Shown piece after piece: positions 1 through 7,542 of a stretch of DNA of 9,194 bases (position 1 is the stretch's first letter; every line of letters begins with the position of its first letter). This DNA comes from Lachnospiraceae bacterium. Its GTDB lineage: Bacteria > Bacillota_A > Clostridia > Lachnospirales > Lachnospiraceae. The stretch lies in the NCBI GenBank assembly GCA_017620055.1, contig JAFZRD010000053.1, positions 1 through 9,194 of the forward strand, read 5' to 3'. The notes under the pieces were generated by a model. That model was given only the letters and a program-made list of their open reading frames with translations, was not told the DNA's origin and made no database searches. A program made the position numbers and the translations under genes.

Positions 1-158
1 AGTTTGTCTTTGCTCCAGTCAAGCCCGGCAAAATCAACCGCCTTAAGTTCATATCCGTACTTTGCGGCAAGCTTTCCCGCATAGTAGAGAAGCGGCCTGT
101 CCTTCGTGTATCCGACGCCCGGAAAGACCACCGCCGTCTTCATGATGTTGCCCTTCAT
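1..158 (-). CDS. 5' fragment of a hypothetical alpha/beta-hydrolase-like protein (truncated by window edge)
   Basis: Only the first 52 codons are visible, reading leftward off the window. The product begins MKGNIMKTAVVFPGVGYTKD and continues with RPLLYYAGKLAAKYGYELK. A short beta strand (TAVVFPG), a Gly-rich turn and a helix containing the LLYY motif resemble the start of small alpha/beta-hydrolase-like hypothetical proteins common in Clostridia; that family assignment is from memory and tentative. The start at 158 is chosen because the minus strand carries GGGGTGAT about 5 bases upstream of it. The Met at 143 is an in-frame alternative with no comparable ribosome binding site. The gene is divergent from the metallopeptidase operon and shares its 130-bp promoter region. 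No signal peptide is visible, so the product is probably cytoplasmic. The catalytic residues, if any, lie outside the window. Confidence 0.6.
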   Translation of the reverse strand, partial: MKGNIMKTAVVFPGVGYTKDRPLLYYAGKLAAKYGYELKAVDFAGLDWSKDK

Positions 159-192
159 GTGTATCACCCCATGTATTTCAACGAAATTTCTG

Positions 193-198
193 ATTATA
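193..198 (-). promoter_or_regulatory. Candidate -10 box of the leftward gene
   Basis: The minus strand reads TATAAT, a perfect match to the sigma-A -10 consensus, 35 bases upstream of the start codon at 158. The -35 is unclear: the best minus-strand hexamer, TTGAAA (plus 219-224), lies 20 bp away, longer than the usual 17. Assignment rests on the perfect -10 and its position before a gene start. Confidence 0.45.
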
Positions 199-200
199 CT

Positions 201-229
201 AACATCAATACCCGATGTTTTCAACATCG
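201..229. promoter_or_regulatory. Operator-like palindrome cluster between divergent promoters
   Basis: CGATGTTTTCAACATCG at 213-229 is a perfect inverted repeat with 7-bp arms around a 3-bp centre. An additional AACATC at 201-206 pairs with the same GATGTT at 214-219 across 7 bases, so the hexamer occurs three times in alternating orientation. The cluster lies between the two -10 boxes (193-198 on minus, 238-243 on plus) and covers the expected -35 position of both promoters. A dimeric repressor bound here could control both genes. It does not match the Zur or AdcR consensus sequences I know, so no regulator is named. Confidence 0.4.
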
Positions 230-234
230 TGATA

Positions 235-243
235 TGGTATAAT
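235..243 (+). promoter_or_regulatory. Extended -10 promoter of the metallopeptidase/metal-import operon
   Basis: TGGTATAAT is a perfect TATAAT (238-243) preceded by the TG of an extended -10 element. No good -35 is found at 17 bp; TTTTCA at 218-223 gives only a 14-bp spacer. An extended -10 can act with a weak -35. Transcription would begin near 250, about 40 bases before the ATG at 289. Confidence 0.55.
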
Positions 244-288
244 GTCAGAACACGGCATTCAACACGTTAAGTGACGGAAGGAGCATAT

Positions 289-3200
289 ATGACCGGACAT
301 AAAGCCAGAAGGATCTCAAACGGAATTCTCGCGGTACTGCTTGCGGCGTCTGTGACGCTGACGGGCTGTAACGTTAACGTGACTCTTGTTACGGATGAAG
401 ACGGAAACGTTCAGAACGTTAAGATCGCAACCGATGAAGCATCAGTTGAGACAATAGAAGAGTCCGCAGAAGAGCCTGCAGACAAGATAACAGACGAAAC
501 AACGGACGAACCCGAAGAAGCCCCCATCGACATGGTCCTGACTGATCTTCCGACCGAATGGGATCTGACGGAACTGTATGCCGACGAGGATGCGTTCGAA
601 GCCGATATGAAGAGGGCGGAAGAACTCACCCCAGAGATGGAGAAGTTCAGAGGAAAGCTTAATAACGTTGAAGGTATCCTGGACAGTCTTGAGGATCCGG
701 ATGCGGTCGAACTTACCGAGATCATAGCCAGGGCCGGTATGTATGCGATGCTGCTCAGTGCTCTTGATTCGACCGATCCGTGGGCGGCACAGGTAACGGC
801 AAGACTTGACGGAGTAAAAAGGGACGCAATGCTTGCCACGGCATATCAGGAATCCGAGATGATGGCGATCCCGCTTGAAGAGCGTATACAGATATTCTCT
901 GATGAGCGCCTTGCGCCGTACAGATATTTCCTGAGACAATTCACCGACCCCGACCGTGTTGTCCTCTCCGAGGAAGCAAACAGGGTCAGGACGATAATGA
1001 AGGAAGAGCGCAGCACCAACAATACGCATGACATATTTGATTATGTCGAGCTGCCCGTTCCGACCTTCACATATCCGGACGGAACACAGGGAACGCTTAC
1101 GGATACCGAGTTCTCTCGGGTCATCCAAAGCGATGATTACGACCATGAATTCCGCAAGGAGCTCTATTCCCTCCGCAATTCGATGAGGCGGCCTTATGCC
1201 AACACTTACGCTTCCCTTCTCGACGGAAGGATACGCGAGTACCTGGCGGATGCCCGTTTGGACGGATTCGATTCGACGCTTGAAGCGGCTCTCAATGAGA
1301 CAGATATCAACGAGGAAGTATATTACAGGATAATCGATTTTGCGCACAGTATGCTTCCCAAGATACAGGAGTATTACAGGGCGAGAAAGCAGCTGCTCGG
1401 TCTTGACGAGATGATGCCCTGTGACCTCTATATTTCGGTAACGGATTATTCCCCGAGGGAGCTTACATACGAGGAAGCAGCAAACCTCGGAAGAGAAGCG
1501 ATCAGCGTATGGGGTGATGAATATCTCGAAACGTTCGACAAGATAATAAAGAGTCCGCATCTCGATGTATATCCTACACCGACCAAGACTGCAGGTGCTT
1601 TTTCACTTCTTTCCGGAAACGAAACGATGCCGTTCGCACTGTACAATTACGACGGCCTCGAATCGTATGCTTCAACGCTTGTTCATGAGATGGGGCACTC
1701 GGTATATTCCGAATTCTCCGCCGAGAACCAGAACCTCTATAACTGCAATCCGGACATCTTCACCCAGGAAGTCGCATCACTTTCAAATGAGCTTATGTTC
1801 CACGATAACATGATCGGAAGGTCGGGGAGCGATGCCGAGAAGATCTACTGGATGGACAGCGAGATCGAACTTTTTATCGGGTCGATCATCCGTCAGTGCA
1901 TGCTCTCGGAATTCGAGGATTACTGCCACAAGACCGTGGAAGGCGGCGGATCGCTTCAGGCCGGAGACTTGTCGGCAAAATGGATGGAGCTTCAGAAGAT
2001 CTATTACGGAGATGATGTGACCGTCCCCGAGGATTCAGGGATCGAATGGGCGAGGGTCGATCATTATTACTCCAATTATTATGTTTATAAGTATGCGACA
2101 TCGATGGCCTACGCCGCATCCGTCTGCAACATGATGAACGAGGATCCCGAGGGAGAGAGTGCGGCATATCTCGATTTCCTGAAAGCCGGCAGATCAGCCG
2201 ATCCCGCAACGCTTCTTGCGATCGCGGGAGTGGATCCGATGGATGATGCCACATATGAGGCAGCGGGCGAACTCATCAGTTCTCTTATCGATGAGTTCAT
2301 AGAAACGACCGGCGTCGATGTTTCGGAGCAAAAAACACCTGCCGACACTTCAGTCATGAAGCCGTGGATAAACAGCAACATATACGGGATAGTCACCGAT
2401 GATGTAACGGCTGAACTGAAGGATGATTTCTACTTGAACGTTAATCACGACTGGCTGCGCGATGCGACATTCCGCCCGGGTTATGCATCTGAATCTCCCA
2501 TGTTCGATGCATCGGATATCATTAAGGAAAGATGCATGGACATGCTTTGTGATGATTCGATCACCGGCAGGGATGCCGAGATGGTCAGGGAGCATTACAG
2601 ACAGTTCCTTGACTGGGATGCCAGAAACGAGGTCGGGGTCGAACCCTTAAGACCGTTCGCGGAAGAACTTGCAAAGGTAAAGGATATAGATGAGCTGAGT
2701 GATTTTCTCTTATCGGATATGAACATCACATACGGAACGGTGCCTTTCAAGATCAACATCGGCTACGATCCCGCGGATTCCTCGAAATATAACGTGGATA
2801 TCGATACAACCGGTCTGACGCTCTCGGATTCCGCCGAATACAGTCAGATGACCGAATACGGCAGAAGACTTAAGGATGTGATGAACCGCAGGGATACGTA
2901 TGCCCTCGTAAGGTTCGGATACAGCGAGAGCGAAGCACAAAAGATCTTCGATGATATGTATGATTTCGAGAGCAAGCTCGCGCCGTTCATCATGACAACG
3001 CTTGAAAAGAACGATGCGGATGCAATGGAGAAGATGGTCAATCCGGTCACAATGGATGATATCAGGGAAATATCGCCCAATCTGCCGCTTGCCGATTACA
3101 TGGAAAAGCTCGGATATGCGAAGTCGAAGCTCATAAACCTTGATCAGCCGGAGTGGCTTCGCGGGCTTGACAGCCTGTACAACGAGGAGAACTTTGAAGG

Positions 3201-4308
3201 GATCAGGGCGTATATACTTGTAACGGGATTGTCGGCCGATCTCGGGAATCTTGACGAGGATGCTTACAGAACGGTTGTAAAGCTGTCGAACGAATTAAGG
3301 GGTGTGACGGAAGAGTCGTCGGATGAGGACAGTGCATATGAGACTACAAGAGCCCGCTTTGAGATGCAATTTGACCGCCTGTATATTGAACACTATTTAA
3401 GCGACGAGATCAGGCAGGAGATCAGACAGCTATGCCAGGATGCGATAGATACTTATTACGAGATGCTCGACCAGGAAGACTGGCTTTCGGACGAGACACG
3501 CGAAGAGGCGAAAAATAAGCTCCGGCACATGAAGATCAATGCCGTTTATCCCGACAAATGGAGGGATGATTCGATGTTTAACGTCACTCCGAAAGAGGAG
3601 GGCGGAAGCTACTATCAAAACGTTATCGATTACCGTAAGGCGGTACGGGAGAGAAACCTGACTCTCATTAATACAACGGTCGACAGGGATATATGGATGT
3701 TCGACATCCTTGATAACAACGCATTCTATAATGTGCAGGACAATTCGATCAACATCATACCCGGTTTCTTCTGCAAGTCAACATACGACAGCAGCATGAG
3801 CATAGAGGAAAAATACGGTGCCCTCGGAACCGTCATCGGTCACGAGATATCGCATGCGTTTGATACAACCGGAGCGCAGTTTGATGCGGACGGTAATTTC
3901 GCGAACTGGTGGACGGATGAGGACCTTGATGCTTTCCGCAAGAGAGCGGCCAAGCTGATCGCTTATTATGATGAAGTGGAGGCGTTTGATGACGGTACGC
4001 CTTACCGTGGTCAGATGGTGCAGACCGAGGCGATCGCCGATATGGCCGGGATGAAATGCATGCTTAAGATGGCCGGGAAGATAGATGGGTTTGACTATGA
4101 CAGATTCTTCAGGGCTTTCGAGTATATGTGGGCCGAATCATCAACACTGAGTTGTCTCGAATCCCAGGCTCTCGGTGATGTCCATCCGCTCAGTTATCTG
4201 AGAGGAAACGTCACGGTACAGCAGTTTGATGAATTCTATGACACATACGGTGTGAAGGAAGGGGACGGAATGTATCTGGCGCCTGAAGACCGCATACTCG
4301 TATGGTAG
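289..4308 (+). CDS. Surface lipoprotein fusing two zinc metallopeptidases: M3B (PepF-like) and M13 (PepO/neprilysin-like)
   Basis: The 1339-aa product starts with a lipoprotein signal peptide (basic n-region, hydrophobic core, lipobox LTGC, lipidated C27), followed by a Glu/Asp/Thr-rich linker to about residue 85. Residues about 86-670 are an M3B oligoendopeptidase domain: HEMGH at 466-470, third zinc ligand E494 in QEVASLSNE, and the supporting motif beginning at H592 with YYVYKYAT. After a short linker (about 675-690), residues 691-1339 form a full M13 domain: NAFY at 1144-1147, HEISH at 1185-1189, EAIAD with ligand E1247 and D1251, H1299 and R1305 matching neprilysin H711 and R717, and the family's C-terminal Trp. 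Both active sites appear intact. M3B and M13 enzymes are usually separate proteins of about 600-700 aa. The start at 289 is preferred over the in-frame GTG at 271 because AAGGAG sits 5 bases upstream. Likely role: extracellular peptide degradation. It is first in an operon with bioY and znuACB-like genes. Confidence 0.93.
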   Translation: MTGHKARRISNGILAVLLAASVTLTGCNVNVTLVTDEDGNVQNVKIATDEASVETIEESAEEPADKITDETTDEPEEAPIDMVLTDLPTEWDLTELYADEDAFEADMKRAEELTPEMEKFRGKLNNVEGILDSLEDPDAVELTEIIARAGMYAMLLSALDSTDPWAAQVTARLDGVKRDAMLATAYQESEMMAIPLEERIQIFSDERLAPYRYFLRQFTDPDRVVLSEEANRVRTIMKEERSTNNTHDIFDYVELPVPTFTYPDGTQGTLTDTEFSRVIQSDDYDHEFRKELYSLRNSMRRPYANTYASLLDGRIREYLADARLDGFDSTLEAALNETDINEEVYYRIIDFAHSMLPKIQEYYRARKQLLGLDEMMPCDLYISVTDYSPRELTYEEAANLGREAISVWGDEYLETFDKIIKSPHLDVYPTPTKTAGAFSLLSGNETMPFALYNYDGLESYASTLVHEMGHSVYSEFSAENQNLYNCNPDIFTQEVASLSNELMFHDNMIGRSGSDAEKIYWMDSEIELFIGSIIRQCMLSEFEDYCHKTVEGGGSLQAGDLSAKWMELQKIYYGDDVTVPEDSGIEWARVDHYYSNYYVYKYATSMAYAASVCNMMNEDPEGESAAYLDFLKAGRSADPATLLAIAGVDPMDDATYEAAGELISSLIDEFIETTGVDVSEQKTPADTSVMKPWINSNIYGIVTDDVTAELKDDFYLNVNHDWLRDATFRPGYASESPMFDASDIIKERCMDMLCDDSITGRDAEMVREHYRQFLDWDARNEVGVEPLRPFAEELAKVKDIDELSDFLLSDMNITYGTVPFKINIGYDPADSSKYNVDIDTTGLTLSDSAEYSQMTEYGRRLKDVMNRRDTYALVRFGYSESEAQKIFDDMYDFESKLAPFIMTTLEKNDADAMEKMVNPVTMDDIREISPNLPLADYMEKLGYAKSKLINLDQPEWLRGLDSLYNEENFEGIRAYILVTGLSADLGNLDEDAYRTVVKLSNELRGVTEESSDEDSAYETTRARFEMQFDRLYIEHYLSDEIRQEIRQLCQDAIDTYYEMLDQEDWLSDETREEAKNKLRHMKINAVYPDKWRDDSMFNVTPKEEGGSYYQNVIDYRKAVRERNLTLINTTVDRDIWMFDILDNNAFYNVQDNSINIIPGFFCKSTYDSSMSIEEKYGALGTVIGHEISHAFDTTGAQFDADGNFANWWTDEDLDAFRKRAAKLIAYYDEVEAFDDGTPYRGQMVQTEAIADMAGMKCMLKMAGKIDGFDYDRFFRAFEYMWAESSTLSCLESQALGDVHPLSYLRGNVTVQQFDEFYDTYGVKEGDGMYLAPEDRILVW

Positions 4309-4313
4309 GAGGT
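4307..4313 (+). promoter_or_regulatory. Ribosome binding site fixing the TTG start of bioY
   Basis: AGGAGGT overlaps the stop codon of the metallopeptidase gene (TAG, 4306-4308) and lies 7 bases before TTG at 4320. This spacing is ideal for TTG and impossible for the in-frame ATG at 4302, which lies upstream of the site. Confidence 0.75.
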
Positions 4314-4319
4314 AATATT

Positions 4320-4883
4320 TTGAACAACGCGGGATCACTTAACAAAACAGGTAACATCAAAACGGCGGATATGGTGTATATCGCCATAGGTGCGGCTCTT
4401 ATCGCGATATGTTCGTGGATAAGCGTTCCGATGACAGTGCCGTTCACTCTTCAGACTTTCGCGGTATTCTTCGTGCTGATGACGCTCGGCGGTGAGCGTG
4501 GCACGATCGCGACCGTCGTCTATGTGATAATGGGCGCCGTGGGACTTCCGGTGTTCTCCGGATTCAAGGGCGGACTCGGCGTGCTCCTCGGCAGCACCGG
4601 CGGATACATAGTCGGGTTTATAGTCATGGGTCTTATCTATATCGTGATCACGAAGATCTTTACGGAGAAAATCATACCGTCGATTGCAGCGCTCGTCATC
4701 GGACTTGCGGCCTGCTACGCGTTCGGGACGGCATGGTTCATGTTCGTGTACATAAGAAATACGGGACCTGTCGGAGTCATGACTGTTCTGTCGTGGTGCG
4801 TGTTCCCGTTTATAATACCGGATATCGTGAAGATGGCACTTGCCGTGGTCATCTCCAGAAGGGTAAGAGGCATATTGAGATGA
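4320..4883 (+). CDS. bioY: BioY biotin transporter (ECF S-component type)
   Basis: A 187-aa integral membrane protein for biotin uptake. After a polar N-terminus it has about six hydrophobic segments. BioY hallmarks are visible: VPFTLQTFAVF at 40-50, GLPVFSGFKGGLGVLLG with GGY at about 75-96, and the late PDIVK motif at 167-171. BioY proteins bind biotin as the S-component of ECF transporters and can function alone or with a shared EcfAA'T module; no bioM or bioN is seen here, and the ATPase downstream is of the metal-importer type. The start is taken as TTG 4320, which has AGGAGGT 7 bases upstream; ATG 4371 is a weaker alternative. It begins 11 bp after the metallopeptidase stop and overlaps the next start as ATGA, so it is translationally coupled inside the operon. 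No biotin-repressor operator is apparent directly upstream. Confidence 0.92.
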   Translation: MNNAGSLNKTGNIKTADMVYIAIGAALIAICSWISVPMTVPFTLQTFAVFFVLMTLGGERGTIATVVYVIMGAVGLPVFSGFKGGLGVLLGSTGGYIVGFIVMGLIYIVITKIFTEKIIPSIAALVIGLAACYAFGTAWFMFVYIRNTGPVGVMTVLSWCVFPFIIPDIVKMALAVVISRRVRGILR

Positions 4884-5875
4884 TACGAAACAAAATACTG
4901 ATCAAGCTTGCAGCGGGCATCATGACTGTGGTGGTGTCCGGTTTTCTTTTGTCCTGTTCGGCAGACCCGGGTGCTGCAAACAATGACGGAAAGATAAAGA
5001 TCGTTGCGACGATATTCCCGGAATACGACTGGGTGATGAACGTTCTCGGGGATAAGGCGGCGGATGCCGATGTGACGATGCTTCTCGATAACGGAGTCGA
5101 TCTTCACAGTTATCAGCCGACAGCGGATGACATACTGAAGATCTCGACATGCGATCTGTTCATATATGTCGGCGGAGAGTCTGACAAGTGGGTAGACGAT
5201 GCTCTTAAGGAAGCTGTCAACAAGGACATGGTCGTCATAGATCTTCTCGATGTTCTCGGAAGCAGCGTTAAGGAAGAGGAAGTCGTCGAAGGAATGCAGG
5301 CTGAAGAAGAGGAAGAAGAAGGCGGAGAAGAGGAACCCGAATACGATGAGCATGTGTGGCTTTCACTTAAAAATGCCGCAACTCTTACGGACAGCATAGC
5401 CGCGGCACTTGAAAAGATCGATCCCGCCAATGCGGATGTATATAAAGCCAACGCCTCTTCATATAAGGATAAGCTTAGTGCGCTCGACAAGGAGTACGCC
5501 GAGACTGTATCAAAAGCTTCCGTGAAGACACTGCTGTTCGGGGATCGTTTCCCGTTCCGTTATCTGACAGATGATTACGGACTTACATATTACGCTGCAT
5601 TCGTCGGATGTTCCGCGGAAACGGAGGCAAGCTTTGAGACGATAATGTTCCTTGCGGGCAAGGTTGACGAACTCTCTCTTCCCGCTGTCATGACGATCGA
5701 GGGAGCCGATCACAGGATAGCCGAGACGATCGTTGAAAACACAGCCACCAAGGATCAGAAGATACTTACAATGGATTCGATGCAGGCGACCACTGCGAAG
5801 GATGTTCAGGGAGGCACCACATATCTGTCTGTAATGGAAGCCAACCTGACAGTTCTTGCACAGGCGCTTAAGTAA
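4880..5875 (+). CDS. znuA: ZnuA/AdcA-like metal-binding lipoprotein of an ABC importer
   Basis: A 331-aa cluster A-I solute-binding protein. The signal peptide ends in lipobox LLSC with lipidated C26, anchoring it outside the membrane, where it captures a divalent metal for the permease encoded downstream. Family motifs are present: KIVATIFPEYDW after the linker, H76 in DLHSYQPT, H158 in EHVWLS, and D299 in TMDSMQ as likely ligands. Two things are odd. The third ligand position, usually His (zinc) or Glu (manganese), reads GDRFPFRYL (D222, R223). The mobile loop before H158, often His-rich in zinc binders, is a Glu-rich run (about 132-157) with no His. Zinc is the likeliest substrate, but manganese is not excluded. 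The ATG overlaps the bioY stop by 4 bases, with AGAGG 9 bases upstream. The ATPase gene follows after 12 bp. Confidence 0.88.
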   Translation: MIRNKILIKLAAGIMTVVVSGFLLSCSADPGAANNDGKIKIVATIFPEYDWVMNVLGDKAADADVTMLLDNGVDLHSYQPTADDILKISTCDLFIYVGGESDKWVDDALKEAVNKDMVVIDLLDVLGSSVKEEEVVEGMQAEEEEEEGGEEEPEYDEHVWLSLKNAATLTDSIAAALEKIDPANADVYKANASSYKDKLSALDKEYAETVSKASVKTLLFGDRFPFRYLTDDYGLTYYAAFVGCSAETEASFETIMFLAGKVDELSLPAVMTIEGADHRIAETIVENTATKDQKILTMDSMQATTAKDVQGGTTYLSVMEANLTVLAQALK

Positions 5876-5887
5876 GGAGGGAACGAC

Positions 5888-6607
5888 ATGGCTCTTATCA
5901 CCGTTAAGGATCTGTCGCTCGGATATGATTCACAGGTGATCGTCAAAGGGTTGAATTTTGCTGTCAGTACCGGCGACTATCTTTGCATAGTCGGTGAAAA
6001 CGGCTCGGGCAAGACAACGCTGATGAAGACGCTGCTTCACTTAAGGCAGCCTCTTGCGGGCAGCATTGTTTTCGGAGACGGGCTAAAGGCGAACGAGATA
6101 GGTTACCTTCCCCAGCAGACGGTCATACAGAGGGATTTTCCGGCCTCGGTCAGGGAGATCGTACTGTCCGGATGCCAGGGTAGCCTTGGGACGAGACCGT
6201 TTTATAACCGTGAGGAGAAGAAGCGCGCCGAGGACAACATGGAGCGCATGCGCATAAGCGATCTCGCCGGACGATGCTACAGGGAGCTGTCGGGAGGACA
6301 GCAGCAGAGGGTCCTTCTTGCAAGGGCGCTGTGTGCGACCCGTAAAGTACTGCTCCTTGATGAGCCGGTGGCAGGTCTCGATCCGAACGGGACCGCTCTG
6401 ATGTACGATCTTATAGAGGAACTGAACAGGGAAGGGATCACTGTGATCATGATATCCCACGATATCGTTGCCGCGGTCAGATATGCCGATCATATCCTTC
6501 ATATAGGAGACGGGGTATTCTTCGGTACGAAGGAGGAATATCTGGCAAGCGACGAAGGCAGGTTCTTTCTGATGAAGCAGGAAGGCGGTGATGAGAATGG
6601 CAGGTAA
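5888..6607 (+). CDS. znuC: ZnuC-like ATPase of the metal ABC importer
   Basis: A 239-aa cytoplasmic ATP-binding subunit that powers metal import through the adjacent permease. All ABC motifs are intact: Walker A GENGSGKTT at 36-44, Q-loop LPQQ at 74-77, signature LSGGQQQR at 134-141, Walker B VLLLDEP at 154-160 with catalytic E159, and the H-loop at H191 in MISHD. The length is typical of the zinc/manganese importer subfamily. AGGAGGG at 5875-5881 overlaps the upstream stop and lies 6 bases before the ATG. The 3' end overlaps the permease start by 17 bases, consistent with coupled translation. The assignment to metal rather than another substrate rests mainly on its place between the solute-binding protein and permease genes. 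Confidence 0.92.
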   Translation: MALITVKDLSLGYDSQVIVKGLNFAVSTGDYLCIVGENGSGKTTLMKTLLHLRQPLAGSIVFGDGLKANEIGYLPQQTVIQRDFPASVREIVLSGCQGSLGTRPFYNREEKKRAEDNMERMRISDLAGRCYRELSGGQQQRVLLARALCATRKVLLLDEPVAGLDPNGTALMYDLIEELNREGITVIMISHDIVAAVRYADHILHIGDGVFFGTKEEYLASDEGRFFLMKQEGGDENGR

Positions 6608-7448
6608 GCTCATGTTGTATCTTCAGTATCCGTTTGTGCGCTACGCGATAATCGTCGGAGTGCTCATCGCGCTCTGTTCTTCGCTTCTCGGTGTGACGCT
6701 CGTGCTGAAGAGATTTTCCTATATAGGGGACGGCCTGTCCCACGTTGCGTTCGGCGCGATGGCGATAGCCGCGGTTCTGAACCTGACCGATCAGACACTC
6801 ATCGTGCTGCCGCTTACGGTCATAAGCGCGGTGCTGCTCCTTCGTACGGGACAGAACGCGAAGATAAAAGGTGATGCTGCGATCGCGATGATCTCGGTCG
6901 GCGCGCTCGCGTTCGGATATCTTATCATGAACATATTCTCGACGTCATCGAATCTGTCGGGCGACGTGTGCTCCACGCTGTTCGGTTCGGCATCGATACT
7001 GACACTGACTCCGGAGAAAGTGTGGCTGTGTGCAGTGCTGTCCGTTGTCGTACTGGCAATATTCATACTGTTCTACAACAGACTGTTCGCGGTGACGTTT
7101 GACGAGGATTTCGCAAAGGCAGCGGGCACGAAAGCTGAGAGATATAACCTTATGATAGCGGTTGTCATAGCCGTGATCATAGTCATGGCAATGAACCTTG
7201 TGGGTTCGCTCCTGATCTCGGCGCTCGTGATCTTCCCTGCGCTTTCGGCGATGCGTCTGTTCTCGAACTTTTTGAAGGTTACGGTTGCATCCGCGATCAT
7301 ATCCGTATTCTGCGCTTTTGGCGGTATCGTGATATCGATACTTGCGGGAACTCCCACCGGTGCGACGATAGTCGGTACCGACATAATCGTGTATGCCCTG
7401 TGCCATGTGGCCGGTGCGTTCATGTCAAAAGGCGGAAATAAAGGCTGA
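6591..7448 (+). CDS. znuB: ZnuB-like permease of the metal ABC importer
   Basis: A 285-aa polytopic membrane protein of the ABC-3 permease family, probably a homodimer forming the metal channel. Several hydrophobic helices are visible, beginning with YAIIVGVLIALCSSLLGVTL. Family motifs include KRFSYIGDGLSHVAFGA near the N-terminus, GSLLISALVIFPALSAMRL in the second half, and a late GTPTGATIVG turn before the last helix. The start is set at ATG 6591, 5 bases after AGGAAGG; ATG 6597 is a close alternative, and GTG 6588 has poorer spacing. It overlaps the ATPase gene by 17 bases. It is the last recognisable importer gene. No terminator follows it directly, so transcription may continue into the small gene at 7543. 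Confidence 0.9.
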   Translation: MRMAGKLMLYLQYPFVRYAIIVGVLIALCSSLLGVTLVLKRFSYIGDGLSHVAFGAMAIAAVLNLTDQTLIVLPLTVISAVLLLRTGQNAKIKGDAAIAMISVGALAFGYLIMNIFSTSSNLSGDVCSTLFGSASILTLTPEKVWLCAVLSVVVLAIFILFYNRLFAVTFDEDFAKAAGTKAERYNLMIAVVIAVIIVMAMNLVGSLLISALVIFPALSAMRLFSNFLKVTVASAIISVFCAFGGIVISILAGTPTGATIVGTDIIVYALCHVAGAFMSKGGNKG

Positions 7449-7517
7449 ATTAAGTGATTTTTCCTGTTAACTAATTTACATAATATGACGATATACAGAG
7501 TGTAGGAGGAAGTAGTA

Positions 7518-7538
7518 TTGGATTTCACACGGAGGTGA
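7518..7538 (+). CDS. Possible six-codon leader ORF (M-D-F-T-R-R)
   Basis: TTG at 7518 follows AGGAGG (7504-7509) with an 8-base spacer and opens a six-codon frame that ends at TGA 7536-7538. That stop lies inside the ribosome binding site of the 74-aa gene (GGAGGTGAT, 7531-7539), so ribosomes finishing this ORF could affect initiation at 7543. Two good ribosome binding sites within 30 bases is unusual. It may equally be a chance AGGAGG; there is no evidence that it is translated. Confidence 0.25.
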   Translation: MDFTRR

Positions 7539-7540
7539 TA
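7531..7540 (+). promoter_or_regulatory. Near-perfect ribosome binding site of the 74-aa gene
   Basis: GGAGGTGATA matches the 16S rRNA anti-Shine-Dalgarno almost completely and lies 7 bases (from GGAGG) before ATG 7543. It is the strongest site in the window and the main reason to accept the small ORF as a gene. Confidence 0.75.
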
Positions 7541-7542
7541 AT

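Noticed and set aside
271..288. GTG start six codons upstream for the metallopeptidase
   Set aside because: It has no ribosome binding site, while the AAGGAG between it and ATG 289 is ideally spaced for ATG 289, which also gives a cleaner lipoprotein signal peptide.
159..288. Zur, AdcR or biotin-repressor operator upstream of the operon
   Set aside because: No stretch matches the consensus sequences I know (TCGTAAT-type, TTAAC-type or GTTAAC paired half sites); the palindrome at 213-229 is a different sequence.
442..1560. 372-codon open frame on the minus strand inside the metallopeptidase gene
   Set aside because: It lies wholly opposite a strongly supported coding region with clear M3B motifs; the product is of low-complexity, shadow-like composition and matches no family I know.
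4715..5353. 212-codon minus-strand open frame across the bioY/znuA junction
   Set aside because: Antisense shadow of two well-supported genes; its Phe/Leu-rich start is the complement of the Glu-rich loop of the ZnuA-like protein.
7449..7517. Promoter for the 74-aa gene (TTTACA 7475-7480, TAATAT 7481-7486, TATACA 7492-7497)
   Set aside because: No pair of hexamers has acceptable spacing (11 bp at best for TTTACA and TATACA), so an AT-rich gap with chance boxes is the simpler reading.
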